DNA of 64,000 nucleotides from Aquila chrysaetos chrysaetos (taxonomy: Eukaryota; Chordata; Aves; Accipitriformes; Accipitridae). This document shows positions 10,721 through 22,236 of the stretch, piece after piece. Position 1 is the stretch's first letter; every line of letters starts with the position of its first letter. The stretch covers positions 14,284,743 to 14,348,742 of the forward strand of contig NC_044027.1 of NCBI RefSeq assembly GCF_900496995.4. The letters are read 5' to 3'. A program made the position numbers and the translations under genes. The notes beneath the pieces are model-generated. The model made no database searches. It had not been told where the DNA came from and saw only the letters and a list, made by a program, of their open reading frames with translations.

Positions 10721-13700
10721 CTCTGGGGGGCACCGGGCCCCCTGCACCTCTCTCTCTGTGACACTCCCGGGGGCACCGTCTTATCCCCAGCACCCTTAGT
10801 GGTACCGGCACACACCCCCCTCCCGGCTGGACGCAGCCCCTTGCCCCCCCCCGCAGACCCCGGTGCATCCCCCTCCGCTTTGGGCTTCCCCAGCCCTGCA
10901 GCGTTAAAGGATGAGAAGAGCTCGGGGCACCCCAGCACTCCTGGTTCCCCCCCCCCGCCCCGGCAGTGAGACCCCCTTCTGCTCTGCGAGCACTCACCTT
11001 CACCCCACAGCCGGCGGAGAGGAGTCAGAGGTTTCCCCCCCTACGTGGGAGCAAGGAATGTGCATCAGTCACCACTGAGAAAGTGCCCCCATCACACCTG
11101 GTTTTTCCCTCAAAGTGGGAGCAGGACGGTGCACGGGTTGTTGCTAATTAAGGGCTCCCATCGCACCTTGTTGCACACAGCAGTCTTGAATCTGCAGGGT
11201 GGCGTGGGTGGGTGGGGGACACCCTGCTCCAACAGGTGCCCCCTCAGGGTGCATGCGATGGAGGGGTCTGGGCAGGCGCTTCTGGGATGGATGGGGTTAG
11301 GGGGGGGGGCAGGGGGTCAGGGCTGACCCCGTAGTTGTTGCTCTGAAGGACCTGGCCACCGAGGGACCCAGCCATCTGCCCGGGGAGCAGCAGTACTCAG
11401 GGAAGCTGGTGTCACTGCAGAGGAGCAGCCCTTGGCCAACAGGTAAGAGCTGGGGGTAGGTGTGTAACTGGGGGGGGGGGGCTGCAGCGCCTTGGTGGGA
11501 AAAGGGGCTGTGAGCTGGGGAGCCCGGGAGGGACTGCAGTGCTGGGGCAATGGGAGCTGCAAAGCTGCTTCTGAAACAGCATCTTCTGTAGAAAGCAGAA
11601 GGTAGGGGAGAGAGGAGGGGGTTTCCCCCCACTGACTGTGGAGGTTCCTCATGCTGGGTGCCTGCTTTGGGGGACGTGCTAGTGTGCATACCTTAGCAGT
11701 GACTACAGGCAGCCTTGTATCTGCAGGTTGTGGAGAGCCCACCGGATAGCAAACCTCCAAAGTCCTCGCTCCCGCCGATGCAGCGCAACCTCCAAACCGC
11801 AGGGGCAGTCGTGCAAGGTGGTCATTGGACTCGTCAGCTTTGGGGGCACCGTGCAAAGCCCGGGGCTGTGGGGGCATGCTCGGAGGGCTGGGGGCTTTGC
11901 TTCCTTCCTGGCCTGGCTGGACTTCACTGACTCAGCTCACTCGTGTGTTCTGTCCAAGGGAATGGGAGCAGGCCCAGCGCCATGGAGGATTTTCTCCCCT
12001 GTGGAAGGGTGCTTGGGACAGCAGTGGGGCTGGGGCAGCTCATTGCCCCCTGAGCGGCAGCTGGCTAGGTCCTCCTTGCTTGTGCAACCTTGCTTGTGGA
12101 GCAACCTTCTCCACAATCTGCCCTCAGTCACGCGAACTGGGGTGAATGACACTGCATTCCCAAGCTCTTGTAGGATGCTCTTGACCCACTTTCCTTGTTC
12201 ATAATGTGAAAAATAATCACAAGCCTGTCCAGAGGGTGGCTGTAGCTCAAGGTGGTGGATATGGGCAGCATTAGAGATGGGGGATTGTGCTGTATCCTTC
12301 CTGTCCTCCACCACTCTCTCTCCCTTGCAGTCCTTCCTGCAGGTTGGCTTTTCCAAGCCTGTGGCTGCACTGCAGCTGGAGATCCAGGAGGTGATACCCA
12401 GAGCTGGTCTGTGCAGATAATATGGAGTGCAGCAGGGCTGGGGTTTGGGGCACATAGCTTGGGACCAGTGCTGAGCTTTGGGTGTTTTGGTAGCTGGAGC
12501 CAGGACTCGCTCCCGCTCAGCAAGATCAAAGGCTCTGTCCTTGCAGGGTGTTGTCATTGGTGCTTGTGGACTGAGCCCCAGCTGTGGCTCTGCAGTGTTT
12601 TCTGTGGCCTCCTGGGCACCGGGGAGCCAGGGCAGCAAGTGCTGTTGCTGCCAGCCCGTGCCACATCTTCCACCCAGCCAGCGCAGGCAGCGATTGCCTC
12701 TCTTGCTCAGCTGACATTTGCTGCTCTCTGGCCCATCTCCAGCTGTAAAACTCCAGCCTAGGTGGTCCAGGCTAAGAGCCTGAATTGCCCATCGGCCGGC
12801 TGCTATGGGGTGGCTTGGACAGTGCAGATGGTGCCAGCCGCAAAGCATCGCTCTGGCAGACTTCCTTCACCTCGAGTTCCTGCTCACCATCCCGCCTCAG
12901 CTCAGACTTGCAGCGTGGCCTTGGGATGCTGCCCGGCACCGGCCCTCTGATCTTTAATCATCGCTAGCCTTGGGTCGTGGCTTTAAGTGAAGGGTCAGGT
13001 GGACTTTGCAGGGCCCTGCCTGCAGCAGTGCTGGGTTTATGTAGGTGCAGAGGGCCTTGCAGAGGGTGGTGCATCCCCGAGGCTGTTTGGGCATCGTGGG
13101 GCAAGCCTGACAGGGGAGATGCTGCTGTCTCTGCTTGTCAGAGAAGTGCCCTCTGCTGTAGCTGCCTGAGAAGCTTTGTGGCACCAGGAAAACCCAAGAG
13201 CACAGCAGGATTCTCTAGGAGATGAAGATGGAATTAAAACTTTAATCTTATTTAGACTCTGGGTAATTAATATAAAGGCTATAAAACATGGGCCTGATCC
13301 TCACGCTGACTGCTGGGCACCGCGCTGCGGCTGGCGAGGCCGGCGGTGGCTGCAGGCTGCCTCTCCTCCCCGGCTGACTCTCCTGGCGGGTGCGAGTGTT
13401 TTGTTTGCAGACACGGTGGCTTTAATCCTGGAGCCGGGACGGGCTGCGCACTGTGAAAGCTGTGCTGCTTCAGTTTGGCCTGTGGACTCCAAAATCTCCC
13501 AGAGGCAGGAATCTGGCTGATACCTGTCTTGGCACATGACTGTAAGCTCTGCTTTTCTAAAAGAGGATAACGAGTCCTGTCCGTTTCCTGGCTCTGCAGT
13601 GGCAAGCTGGGGCAGGATGGGTTGGTTTGGTGCTTGCCTTTCCCAGGAAAATCTCTGTGTCCTGTCCAGCATCCCTATGCCCTGGTCTCCGCTGGGGTTT

Positions 13701-16700
13701 GTGTGCCCTTCCCATGAGAAAGGGCCCTAAGGACCCTACTGCTGTAGGGGACGGTTGGTCTAAAACCATCTCGGTTAAATGTAATTGCAGCTTTTAACTG
13801 GCCATTAAATGGCGAGTACCATTACTTCCCCAAAGGAAAGCAAGGATGGGCCCAGGATTTGCTGTCTGGAGGGTTGTAGCTGCATGTTTCCTGGTGTACA
13901 TGCTGCTGGTGCTGGGGTCCGGTCTGCGGTGTGAGTGCCGTGGGGCTGGCCCTGGGCTGGGGATGGTGCAGCTGTACCGCAGTCTGTCCAGCCCTGCTGA
14001 TGTCCTGGTGCCAGGGCCGGTTTCGCAGCCGTCGATCCTGCAGCAGGCTCCAGCAGCAAAACCTGGCGGTCCGCTGCTCTCAGCTGCAGAGTAAACAAGC
14101 TGGCAAGAGAAACCATTTTGCTTCAGCTAGTAGGAGAAACCCTTTTTAGGTAGCACTTCCAACTGGCAATGCTCTCCTTCATTAACCCCCTCCTTCCCTT
14201 TCCAATGAAACGTGAAGTTGCAGCGATTGGAGATCAGGCACTTGCCGGTGCAGCTTTGCCACCCAGAGCAATGAACACAGACGTGAATTTACTGCTTGAT
14301 CTCATAATTTCAGTGCAATTAGACTGGCTGCTATAGAGCAATTTCCCCTTGAGCCTTAGAGTCCTGGGCCTGGGCATTGCCCAGCTTTTCTCAGACAAGG
14401 AAGCGGAGGCATTTGGGTATTGGCTGAAACATGAGGGTTTTTTGGGTGCACCTGGAACTTGACTCCCTGGAGACGCGTCTGTGAGTTGGAGCTGTGGGTG
14501 CCTGGCATGTCTGAAAAGGAGCCTGCTTTTCAGGCTTACTTATTACAAGTCAGGCACCCAAAGCTAGTGGGAAAACAAGCCAGAACAAGGTTTTCAGGTT
14601 GAGCTCTGGGAGCAGGGCTGGCCTCTGTCCCCCCCCCACCCTGCCCTGTGCTGGACAGGCGCAATGTTGCCTGGCCCCCCAAGCTGCTTCCCAACTTGGG
14701 GGGACCTGTAGCACAGACCCACAGGGTCTGCTGCAGCATTGTGGGGAACGGGGCACGTCAGCTCCAGAAGCCCGCAGCCTTGGGAGCAGCATATGCATCC
14801 GTATTGATTGAGTGGGCTGTGGGTAAGCCTGTCACCCCACTGTTGTAGCTGTTAGCTCTTTCTCACAGCTCTGGTACCACAGTCAAACAGTTTGTATGAA
14901 ATCCTGGAGAAAATGGGGATGAAACCATATTGAAAAATCATTCATTTAATTATCGTTCCTCCATGCTTTTAGCTGGATAGCTGTATAATGCCTCCCAAGC
15001 ACCACTGTGGCACAGGGCACAAGGATGAAGTGCTCAGTACTTTGATCTGGTCTGTTCCTACCTAACTTCACTGACTCGTTTCCTACATTTCTTGTACCCT
15101 GGGCACTGCTGTGCAGGGTACAGGTGCAACCCATAAGCTTCCCTGCTATTGCTTCACAGCCTCTCACTGCTGCGTGGCCAAGCGTAGCCTAACCCATCCC
15201 TGTGCCCAAGGTGGTGCTTGCAAACTCTCCTGGTGCTTTCTGTGCTCCTACCGAGGTGTTGGGAGGTCCCCTTGGACAGGAATTGCATGACTCTTGCTTT
15301 GACTAATCCTGGGAGGGTGGAATTGAGGAGGTGATTGCTACCAGGATCTTATTGCTGATCTCCGCAATGGACTCTGCCTATCCTGCTGTGTTTGGGCAAA
15401 TGCTAGCTGTGTCGGTCAGCCGGTGATGTGACCCAAGGGAAGAGGGGGTCTCTGCCTCCACCGACGTTTTTTAGCCCATGCATGCTTTTGTTGCTGTCCC
15501 CACAGGTTGGTCTGCAGTAGCAGATCTGTTCCTTGCTAGAGCTGGGTGGGAATGAGCTGCCAATGGTGTGAGCAGAGCTGTGGGTGTTCATGGGGAGGCT
15601 GCAGCATCCCGGTTGGTCTTGGTGTGATTTGCTTGGCTCTCCTGGCACCCAGAGCCATTGGTGTGATGCTCTGCAGCAGCAGCGTTGTAAAGCTTGTGGT
15701 ACAGGTGCTTCCCCAGGTCTCTAGCAAGCCTGTCCTACTGTGCTGGTCTCTGCTGGTGCCTTGTCTCCTTGTTTCTGGCATTAGGAGGACATGAATTTCC
15801 TGCAAAACCATTGCAGGATGCTAAAGCTGCAAGATAAATTGGGTGCAGCAAGCTTAGGAGTCGCTCTTTTGGGAAGAGGGGATGAAGTTGGCGTCCACTC
15901 TCTCCAGCGAGCTAGTGTTTCACACCTTGGACTGGGTGCTCCCCTGGACCCTGCCACCCAGGGAGCTCGTCACGGCTCCCTGATGGATATGGTGTTTGCC
16001 CTCCCGGGGGCATGAGGGATCCTGGGAACTTCTCTGCTTCCTGCACAGGGTGCCTGGCAGCTTGCACGGGAGCCTTGCGTCAGCTCCCGTGAGCTCCCCT
16101 GAGTATTTCTGAGCTGCTGCAGTGGTCAAAGTACCCACAGCCTCTGCCCTGCTCTGTAGTGACTTGCAGGTGATCTGAGTCCTGCAGCCTGCAGTGGTGA
16201 TGGTACTGAAGTTCAGCCTGGCCACAGGGCTGTGCCGCTCCAGGCTGGGCTCAGCTGCCTGGGTGCTTTCCTAGCTCAGGTGTGCGAGTTGTGCCAAAGG
16301 GCTAGAAAATTTGGGGTGCTTCTGTCTGTGAAACCTGGCTGTGCTCAGCACTAGCTCTCATCTAGGCAGAGCTGGAGATTGGGGCTGCAGGGGGGTCAGG
16401 GTAGGTCCCTCACCCAGGGAACTTGTCACCATGGCTTGTGGAGTCACTCCTGGGAGGATGCTTTCACCTGTGGTTGCTCTTGGGTTAGGGACAGGAACAA
16501 ATATCACTTAGAGCTTATGAAGAGGTCCTTTAGCCTGGTGCTCACAGCTTTGAGCTCTGTCCCTGCCTGGGAAATGTGCTTTTGTCCCCATGGTCTGGCT
16601 GTGTTCTTAGCAGTCAGGCTTCCTCTCTGTGCTGGTCTTTGGCATGTCAGCCGATAGTCCTGGGGAAAAAAAACAAGAGAAAGGCCCCAAAGTTGTTTGC

Positions 16701-17640
16701 TGCATTTGGTGCCAGGTCCCTGGAGTGGGTTTTGTTGGAGGCTGTGGACGTGACCACCACCTCCTTGGAGAAAGCAGGTCTGTGTGGGGGGATCCCCTGG
16801 CAGCTGGTGGCAACTGGCTCTCTGGAGCTGCTTTGGGGTCTCCCTGCTGCCACCCCAGAGCATCACTTCCAGGAGGGATGAGATGCCCCAGGCATCCAGG
16901 GCTGTTTGCTGGGCTGTGGTATCTGATAGCGACCCTATTTAATTGCTAGGTCAAATATCCCGAAGTGAAGTGCAGCCAAGGGTTGATCCCTAGGCTTGGT
17001 CTGACCCCATGTTATAGCTGTAAATGTGGCTGTGCTGGAGGACAGTCCTTACCCTAACTGGAAAGTCTGTCTCCAGCATCAGCATGAATGAGGGATGTTA
17101 CCTGCAGATCCCTTTGCTGTCTGTCCCAGGTGGAGCAGGACGGGAATTGCTGGGGACTGAGTGGGATTTGTAGCTGTGCTCCCTACTGATGGGACCAGCG
17201 GGCTCTTGGAGGAGCCCAGGCAGCAAGCTGTTATATGGTGATGGGAGGGCATGGAGACCAGGTGTCTGTGATCTAGGGCTAATTGTGTGTGTCTGCCTCT
17301 GTTTCCCCTCCCACCTACCCTGTCCTGTGGTTTCTAGATGCTAATCTGCACAGGGCAGGGCCTGTCTTACCATGCAGGCAGCGTCTGGTGCGAGGGGCCC
17401 TTGGGCAACTCCTGCGATAGGAATTGCTCATCTCCAGTGAGACCACCTTCCCAGGGCTCGCGGTGCCAGGTTGAGAGCAACCAAAGCGTCAGATCCTTCC
17501 CTGTTCCCTGTGCTTGCCAAGTCTGTAGGGAGGGCAGTTGGGGCAAAAATTGTACTAAAGTTGGAGCTGTGGCTCGGGTGGGGAATGAACGTCAGGATGG
17601 TGTGTGGGATCTGCCTTGCTGAAAGTGACCCAAGGCATGT
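10721..17640. other. Intergenic, upstream of IER5L, no coding gene recognised
   Basis: C/G-rich near the island, falling to moderate GC. Holds the second donor of the divergent-transcript model (exon end 11442), an AT-rich patch at 13225-13300 ending in GGGCCTGATCCTCAC, and an AT-rich candidate element at 14140-14360. Long frames (e.g. minus 11937-12848) have no family signature. Confidence 0.5.
14140..14360. promoter_or_regulatory. AT-rich candidate conserved element
   Basis: Balanced, low-CpG sequence with CTTCATTAACC and CATAATTTCAGTGCAATTAG motifs, unlike the CTG/GGG-rich surroundings. Conservation is inferred from composition only. Confidence 0.25.
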
Positions 17641-17769
17641 GCAATTAATGCTGCCAGCTGATGCCGGGCTCCGAAATGGTTAATCGCTGCCTGCCTGCAA
17701 TGGAAACTGCAGCCTTCCCCGAGCAGAGCCCTTCCAGCCGGGGAGGAGCGTGGCCTTGCGATGCCCCGT

Positions 17770-17810
17770 GGGTGGGTGGATGGACGGGCGGATGGATGGA
17801 TGGACGGCGG
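17770..17810. repeat. GGAT/GGAC short tandem repeat
   Basis: Imperfect (GGATG)/(GGAC) units immediately left of the first ZNF143-type motif. Confidence 0.7.
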
Positions 17811-17817
17811 CAGGAGG

Positions 17818-17880
17818 ACTACAATCCCCGGCAGGGAGCAAACCCCTGAGGGGTTCCCGGGGGATGCCGGGACTGGTAGT
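17818..17880. promoter_or_regulatory. Inverted pair of ZNF143/SBS-type motifs
   Basis: Plus strand 17818-17835 reads ACTACAATCCCCGGCAGG, close to the ZNF143 (Staf) site ACTACAATTCCCAGCATGC. The minus strand over 17863-17880 reads ACTACCAGTCCCGGCATC, a second match in the opposite orientation. Between them is the near-perfect palindrome AACCCCTGAGGGGTT (17841-17855), which resembles a TFAP2 site. Paired divergent ZNF143 sites are typical of CpG-rich bidirectional promoters, so this may be the promoter of an unannotated transcript. Confidence 0.55.
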
Positions 17881-18255
17881 CCGGGGCCTGGTGTGGGGGT
17901 CCCCGCTGCCACTCGTGGCTGGGGCTGGGGGACCCGGAGGGAATGTGCAGTCTCGGGGAGGAGCCAGTGTGTTCACCCACTTTGTTGTTAAATACCTTAA
18001 AGGAGCAGTGGCTGTGCCCGAGCGAGCTCCCTAGCGGAGCCGCGCAACCTGGGCTGTGGGCTTTTTAAAGATAAAAATCACTCGCGTGGCCTTTGTTATT
18101 AATGACATCTCCCGCTCTCAGTAACTCCTTCGGTGCCTGGGCATCGCCAGCCCGGCACGGTGATGGGCCTGCCTCGCCGCGGGGCTGTGTGCGCGATGCT
18201 GGACCACCTCTGGTCCTGCATCCCCTCCAGAGCATCCTTCTCCTGGTGCTCTGTG

Positions 18256-18288
18256 GCCGGGAGGTGGGTGCTGCCGGGAGGTGGGTGC
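18256..18288. repeat. Two-copy 17-bp tandem repeat
   Basis: The unit GCCGGGAGGTGGGTGCT occurs twice in direct succession (second copy one base short). Confidence 0.9.
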
Positions 18289-20131
18289 AGAACCCTCCGG
18301 CGCTTTCCGTGCCACGGAAAATCAGCGCCGCGGCTGTTTCCTCGCAGGGGAGACATCCCCGCTCGTAAGCCCTGCAGATAAAGAGCTCTGGAGTGAAGCG
18401 TGGAGCAGCGACGATGTGGGCAGCGAGGGCAATTTCTCATGCCACTGTGGCACAGCCATGACCTGGAGATTTCTTTCCCCCCTGGCATAATTCAGTCTGG
18501 CACCTGGTGCCTCCAGCCAAACACCCTGGCCTGGCCCTGGCATGTGCCCAGCAGACACCCACATCAAAGCCACCGCGGCTTGCCTGGCCCCTTGCCAGCA
18601 GCTACCTCTAGACAGCTTGTACAAACCTGGAGGGAGATGACAGCGAAGCATCCAGCCCCTGGCAACTCCCGCCTGCTATGGGGCAGCCGGGGCTGGCTTG
18701 GGTGCATGGTAGGAGCCACAGCTGGGTGGGCGACCCTGTGCTGGGATGGCGATGGGGGTGTCTTGTGAAACATCTGCCCCAACAGAGCCAGCCAGCCACA
18801 GGCTGGCACCTTGCTGCCTCAGATTGCTTTGTCCTCGCCTCCCTGTCCTGGCGGTCCTTGCCTCCGTGCCCCTCTGAGCCTCAGCGGAGGGGGATGAAAT
18901 CCCTCGCAGGCAAATGTGCTGGAGAGGGGCTGCTGGAGCGCAGCACAGGAACTTTGCTGACTGGAAAAGCAGGAATAACCACCAAAATGCAACTGGTGGA
19001 GAGGGCTGCGACGCTGCAGGGAGCCAGCAGCTGAGCTGGCTGGCGCTGGGTGATGCTCCGGGGTAGATGGCCCAGGCCTGCCTGTGCTGCCCAGGGTCAC
19101 ATGCTGCAGCTCACCCCTGGGCTGTCTTTGGTGTGAAGGCAAGGGGAGGGCTTGGGTGGCAGGGCTGACCCCGGTGCTCTTGGCCGAGCCTTTCCCTCCT
19201 GGGCTGTTGGGTGCAGCTCAGCCTCATCGCAGCCTGCGGGTTGGGTGCTTGCCTGCTGAGGGGCTGCACTCGATCCTTTTTTCCTCCTGGGTGCAGGTGT
19301 TGGAGAGAGTATCAGGCATGCCTGATCCTGCCTGGAACTGGGCTCCAGCTGGTCCATACTGTGAGTTCAGGCTCATGTCCACACTGCTTCTAGCCTGGTG
19401 CCTGGCCTGGCTAGCAGTGGGCAGAGCTGCTGGTCTTGCTTGGATTTGGGGTTGTCTGAGTGAAATTCATACCCAGAGCAGAGCAACTCTTCCCCGGGGT
19501 GCAGAAGGCTCCTGGTGCACGAGTGGCATGCTGCAAGCAGAAGGGCTGAAGCCCATCAGAGCTTGTGGCTGTGGAGGGACCTGTGGTGCCAGGACCTGGC
19601 TGCCCAGGATGCAGGGACTTGTCTGGTTGGATGCCGGATCACAACCCATGCAGCTGTGACCTGGGCACATTGAAGGCAGCAGAAAGACCCTTCTGGGCTG
19701 CAGCGTAGTCTGCACCAGGTCCTTTTCTGTGCAGAAGGAAGCAGTGGAGTGGGAGAGGCTGCCTGTGGCGAGCTGCTGGATTCCAGCGAGGAGCCCAGGG
19801 TGCAGGGAGACCATGCTGGTTCTGTGCTGTGAGTGCAGCCAGCCTGCTGCCTCACGGATGCTGAAATAAGCAGCCTGGGGGGTCCTTTCCCAGCTGTGGC
19901 CAGCCCACAGCAATGCGTGGGAGCACAGAGTGACCAGTGCATCCTTTATAAAGAGGTGTGAACAGAGATGATAGTGTTGGAGGAAACAAATTCATCTCGC
20001 CTGGATGCAGGGGAGGCGGTGGGCACTCGGTCTAACACCTCCTGCTGTGCCTGCCTGCTCTCTGGGGGGCTGTTCGGGGGCCGGGTGAGGTGGTGTGTGC
20101 TGTGCACTGGGCTGCACAGCTCAGCCTGCAG

Positions 20132-20200
20132 CCACGCTGCCTGACCTTGGTCCAGTCACTTACTCCCTGTGCTATCTGTGCTCCTTGGTGCTGTGACACT
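20132..20200 (+). repeat. MIR-like SINE core fragment
   Basis: Contains CTGACCTTGGTCCAGTCACT followed by CCTGTGCTATCTGTGCTCC, which parallels the MIR core phrase for GTGACCTTGGGCAAGTCACT and the following TCTGTGCCTCAG. It is degraded and short. Confidence 0.4.
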
Positions 20201-20825
20201 GACACTCCCAGTCTCACAAACAGCTCCTGTACATGTGCTGGTGCCTGGCCCAGTGGGGACTCGCCAGCGAGGCTGTGTGAGCCCTGATACAGCATTTGGG
20301 GGTGGTGGTTCATGGGGACCTGGTGAAGCTGTCTGGTGGAGGAGTGCAGGGGAAAGCTCTCCTGCAGGCCTGTCTAGCTCTGTTGCTTGTTCTTTTTTGC
20401 TTTTTCATCCCTTGCCTGCCATTCAGGAGCCTCGTACCAGCTGCCTCACGGCTGCCTAACACGTTATGACAGTTGTGTTGCAGCAGGTGCCTTGGAGGGG
20501 CCTTGAACAGAGGCTGCTGAGGTGCGCACCCCACCGCGTCCACTAAGCCAATTGCTTCTGACACACTCCTGCTTGGACCCAGACCGAACCCAGACCCTTC
20601 CTGCTCTGATGTTGGAGCAGAAGCCCCAAAGGGTGAAACGCAGGTGCTGGAGAAAGCAGCAGGAGCTGTGGGTTGGGGGTCCTGGAGGTGAAGCTGTTTG
20701 CAAACAGCTCCTGGGCGCAGTGCCGCTTTGCATGCTGCATGACTTCCCCAAGTGCACGGGTGTTCCCAAGGCTGAAGGGAACTTTTTCTGCTCTGGAAAG
20801 GGTAGAAATGAAACGTGGATAATAT

Positions 20826-21006
20826 CGCTAGGCTAGCATTGCTAGAGGAATTAAGAGCCAAGCAACTACATCCATAGGAACCTCAGTTCTTCCCTTATCC
20901 CCTTGCACATCGAAGTTAATTGCATTTCCAACTGACACATCAAGCTGTCCTGCCACAGTCGTCTGCAGCAAAGGCAGCGCGTAGTGGTTGCTCCAGGATA
21001 TAAACC
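20826..21006. promoter_or_regulatory. Candidate conserved element
   Basis: AT-balanced sequence with GAAGTTAATTGCATTTCC and GAGGAATTAAGAGCC, flanked by CTG-rich DNA. The core TTAATTGCATTT resembles a POU/homeodomain site. Confidence 0.28.
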
Positions 21007-21159
21007 TCACCTCTGGTGTCTCGCTCTCTTGGGGGGATAACGTCTTTCCCAGGGCTGTTTGTGCTATGGTCAGGCCTTAGGAGCCCAGGGCTCAAGTTGA
21101 GTGTCTTGCCAGGTCTTTACGGGTATCTCTCGAAGGTGAGACTTGTCAGGCTTAAGCAA

Positions 21160-21350
21160 TGGATGAAATTTTTTTAATGGGTGTTCAGCAGCCACGGTGG
21201 AGATGCTTAAGGGCATAAATTTTTTAAGAGCATAATGGATGTTAAGCTCTCAAAAATAAATCCTAAGTCTCTCTAGCCTGTGTTTCCAAGGTATTGGCGG
21301 CTAGCTTAAAATGAGAGAGCAAGTGAAATGAAATAAAAGGCTTTTAGATG
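21160..21350. promoter_or_regulatory. AT-rich candidate element
   Basis: Contains several A/T-rich cores (AATTTTTTTAATGGG, CATAAATTTTTTAAGAGC, AAAAATAAATCC). No open frame. Confidence 0.22.
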
Positions 21351-21992
21351 GTGCAGAGCACCAATGTGGAGCTTCTGCTTTCTTTGTGTGTCTGAGTTAG
21401 CACTCAGTCCTTTGGGATGCTGAGGGTCAGGACAGCAAGGGCTTAATCCCTGGTGGGTGCTTTGAGGACCCACATTGGAGAGCAGAGTTAAGGGTTTTTC
21501 CCCACGCCAGTAAGATTGGTTGGGCAGAGTGAGCAGAGCCAGGCTCTAAAACCTCCTGCCCAGAAGACTTACAGGTGGCAACTGGAGACTCTGGTGCAAA
21601 ACTGCACAGAGGCTTTCCTGATGAAGCACAGCGAGCAGAGTCTGGGTGTGAGAGATGGGCCAGTGCCTTCCCCCCTCCAGCAAGGGGCAGGAAGACCTGG
21701 ACAAGCAGCTCTGCCCAAACCATCGCAGTGAGCCGACGATGGAGCTGGGAAGTGCCAGGGCGTCCTCTTCCACCCTGCGTGGATGAACTTTTCCTGGGGA
21801 AGTGACAGCCTCATGCAGGGGTTTCCTTCGTGGCTCTTGTTGCACCAGGAGTCAGGGCAGCAGGAAGGAGATGCTCCCCTCTGGCTGGTGCAGCGCCCTG
21901 GGGCTGGGAAATGGGGAGGAATTGGCTCCATCCTTCCCCAGCCGCTGTTACCCCGGGCTGGGAAGCAGGAGCTGCTCCTTCTTTCTCTGCAG

Positions 21993-22236
21993 ACGCAGCG
22001 ATGCCAAGGAGGGAAGGAGGCAGAGGAGCGCCGTGCTGGCATGGGCAGCACTGCCAAGGGTGCTGGGAAGCTGACAGCCCAAGACTTGTTTGATGCTGCT
22101 TTCTTCTGCCGCCGGAGCAGGGAGGACGGCGGCTCCAGGAGCACCAAGCTCCTGCTTGTCTCCTCCTGCCCAGGGAGGCTGTCTCAGGGAAAGTGGGAGC
22201 AGCCTTGATCCTGTGAACAACCCTGGGAGGCGGCGG
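21993..22236 (+). ncRNA. Candidate spliced exon carrying a 55-codon ORF
   Basis: Bounded by the acceptor CTCCTTCTTTCTCTGCAG (AG at 21991-21992) and the donor GGCGG|GTGAGTGC (GT at 22237-22238). Inside, an ATG at 22041 in good context (G at -3, G at +4) opens 55 codons, beginning MGSTAKGAGKLTAQDLFDAA, with a TGA ending at 22208. No known family is recognised. It may be a lncRNA exon, a micropeptide, or chance. Confidence 0.25.

Larger units (their letters stand above)
17881..21990. other. Intergenic, mixed composition
   Basis: CpG-moderate sequence to about 18.35 kb follows the ZNF143-type pair, with an AT-rich CTTTGTTATTAATGAC segment near 18090. A MIR-like fragment lies at 20132-20200, and AT-rich candidate elements at 20826-21006 and 21160-21350. 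No coding gene recognised. Confidence 0.45.

Noticed and set aside
12040-12062. Second CTCF-like site (complement of TTGCCCCCTGAGCGGC)
   Set aside because: Only about 9 of 12 core positions agree; too weak to list.
11937-12848. 303-codon minus frame
   Set aside because: Non-protein-like composition and no family signature; long chance frames recur across this window.
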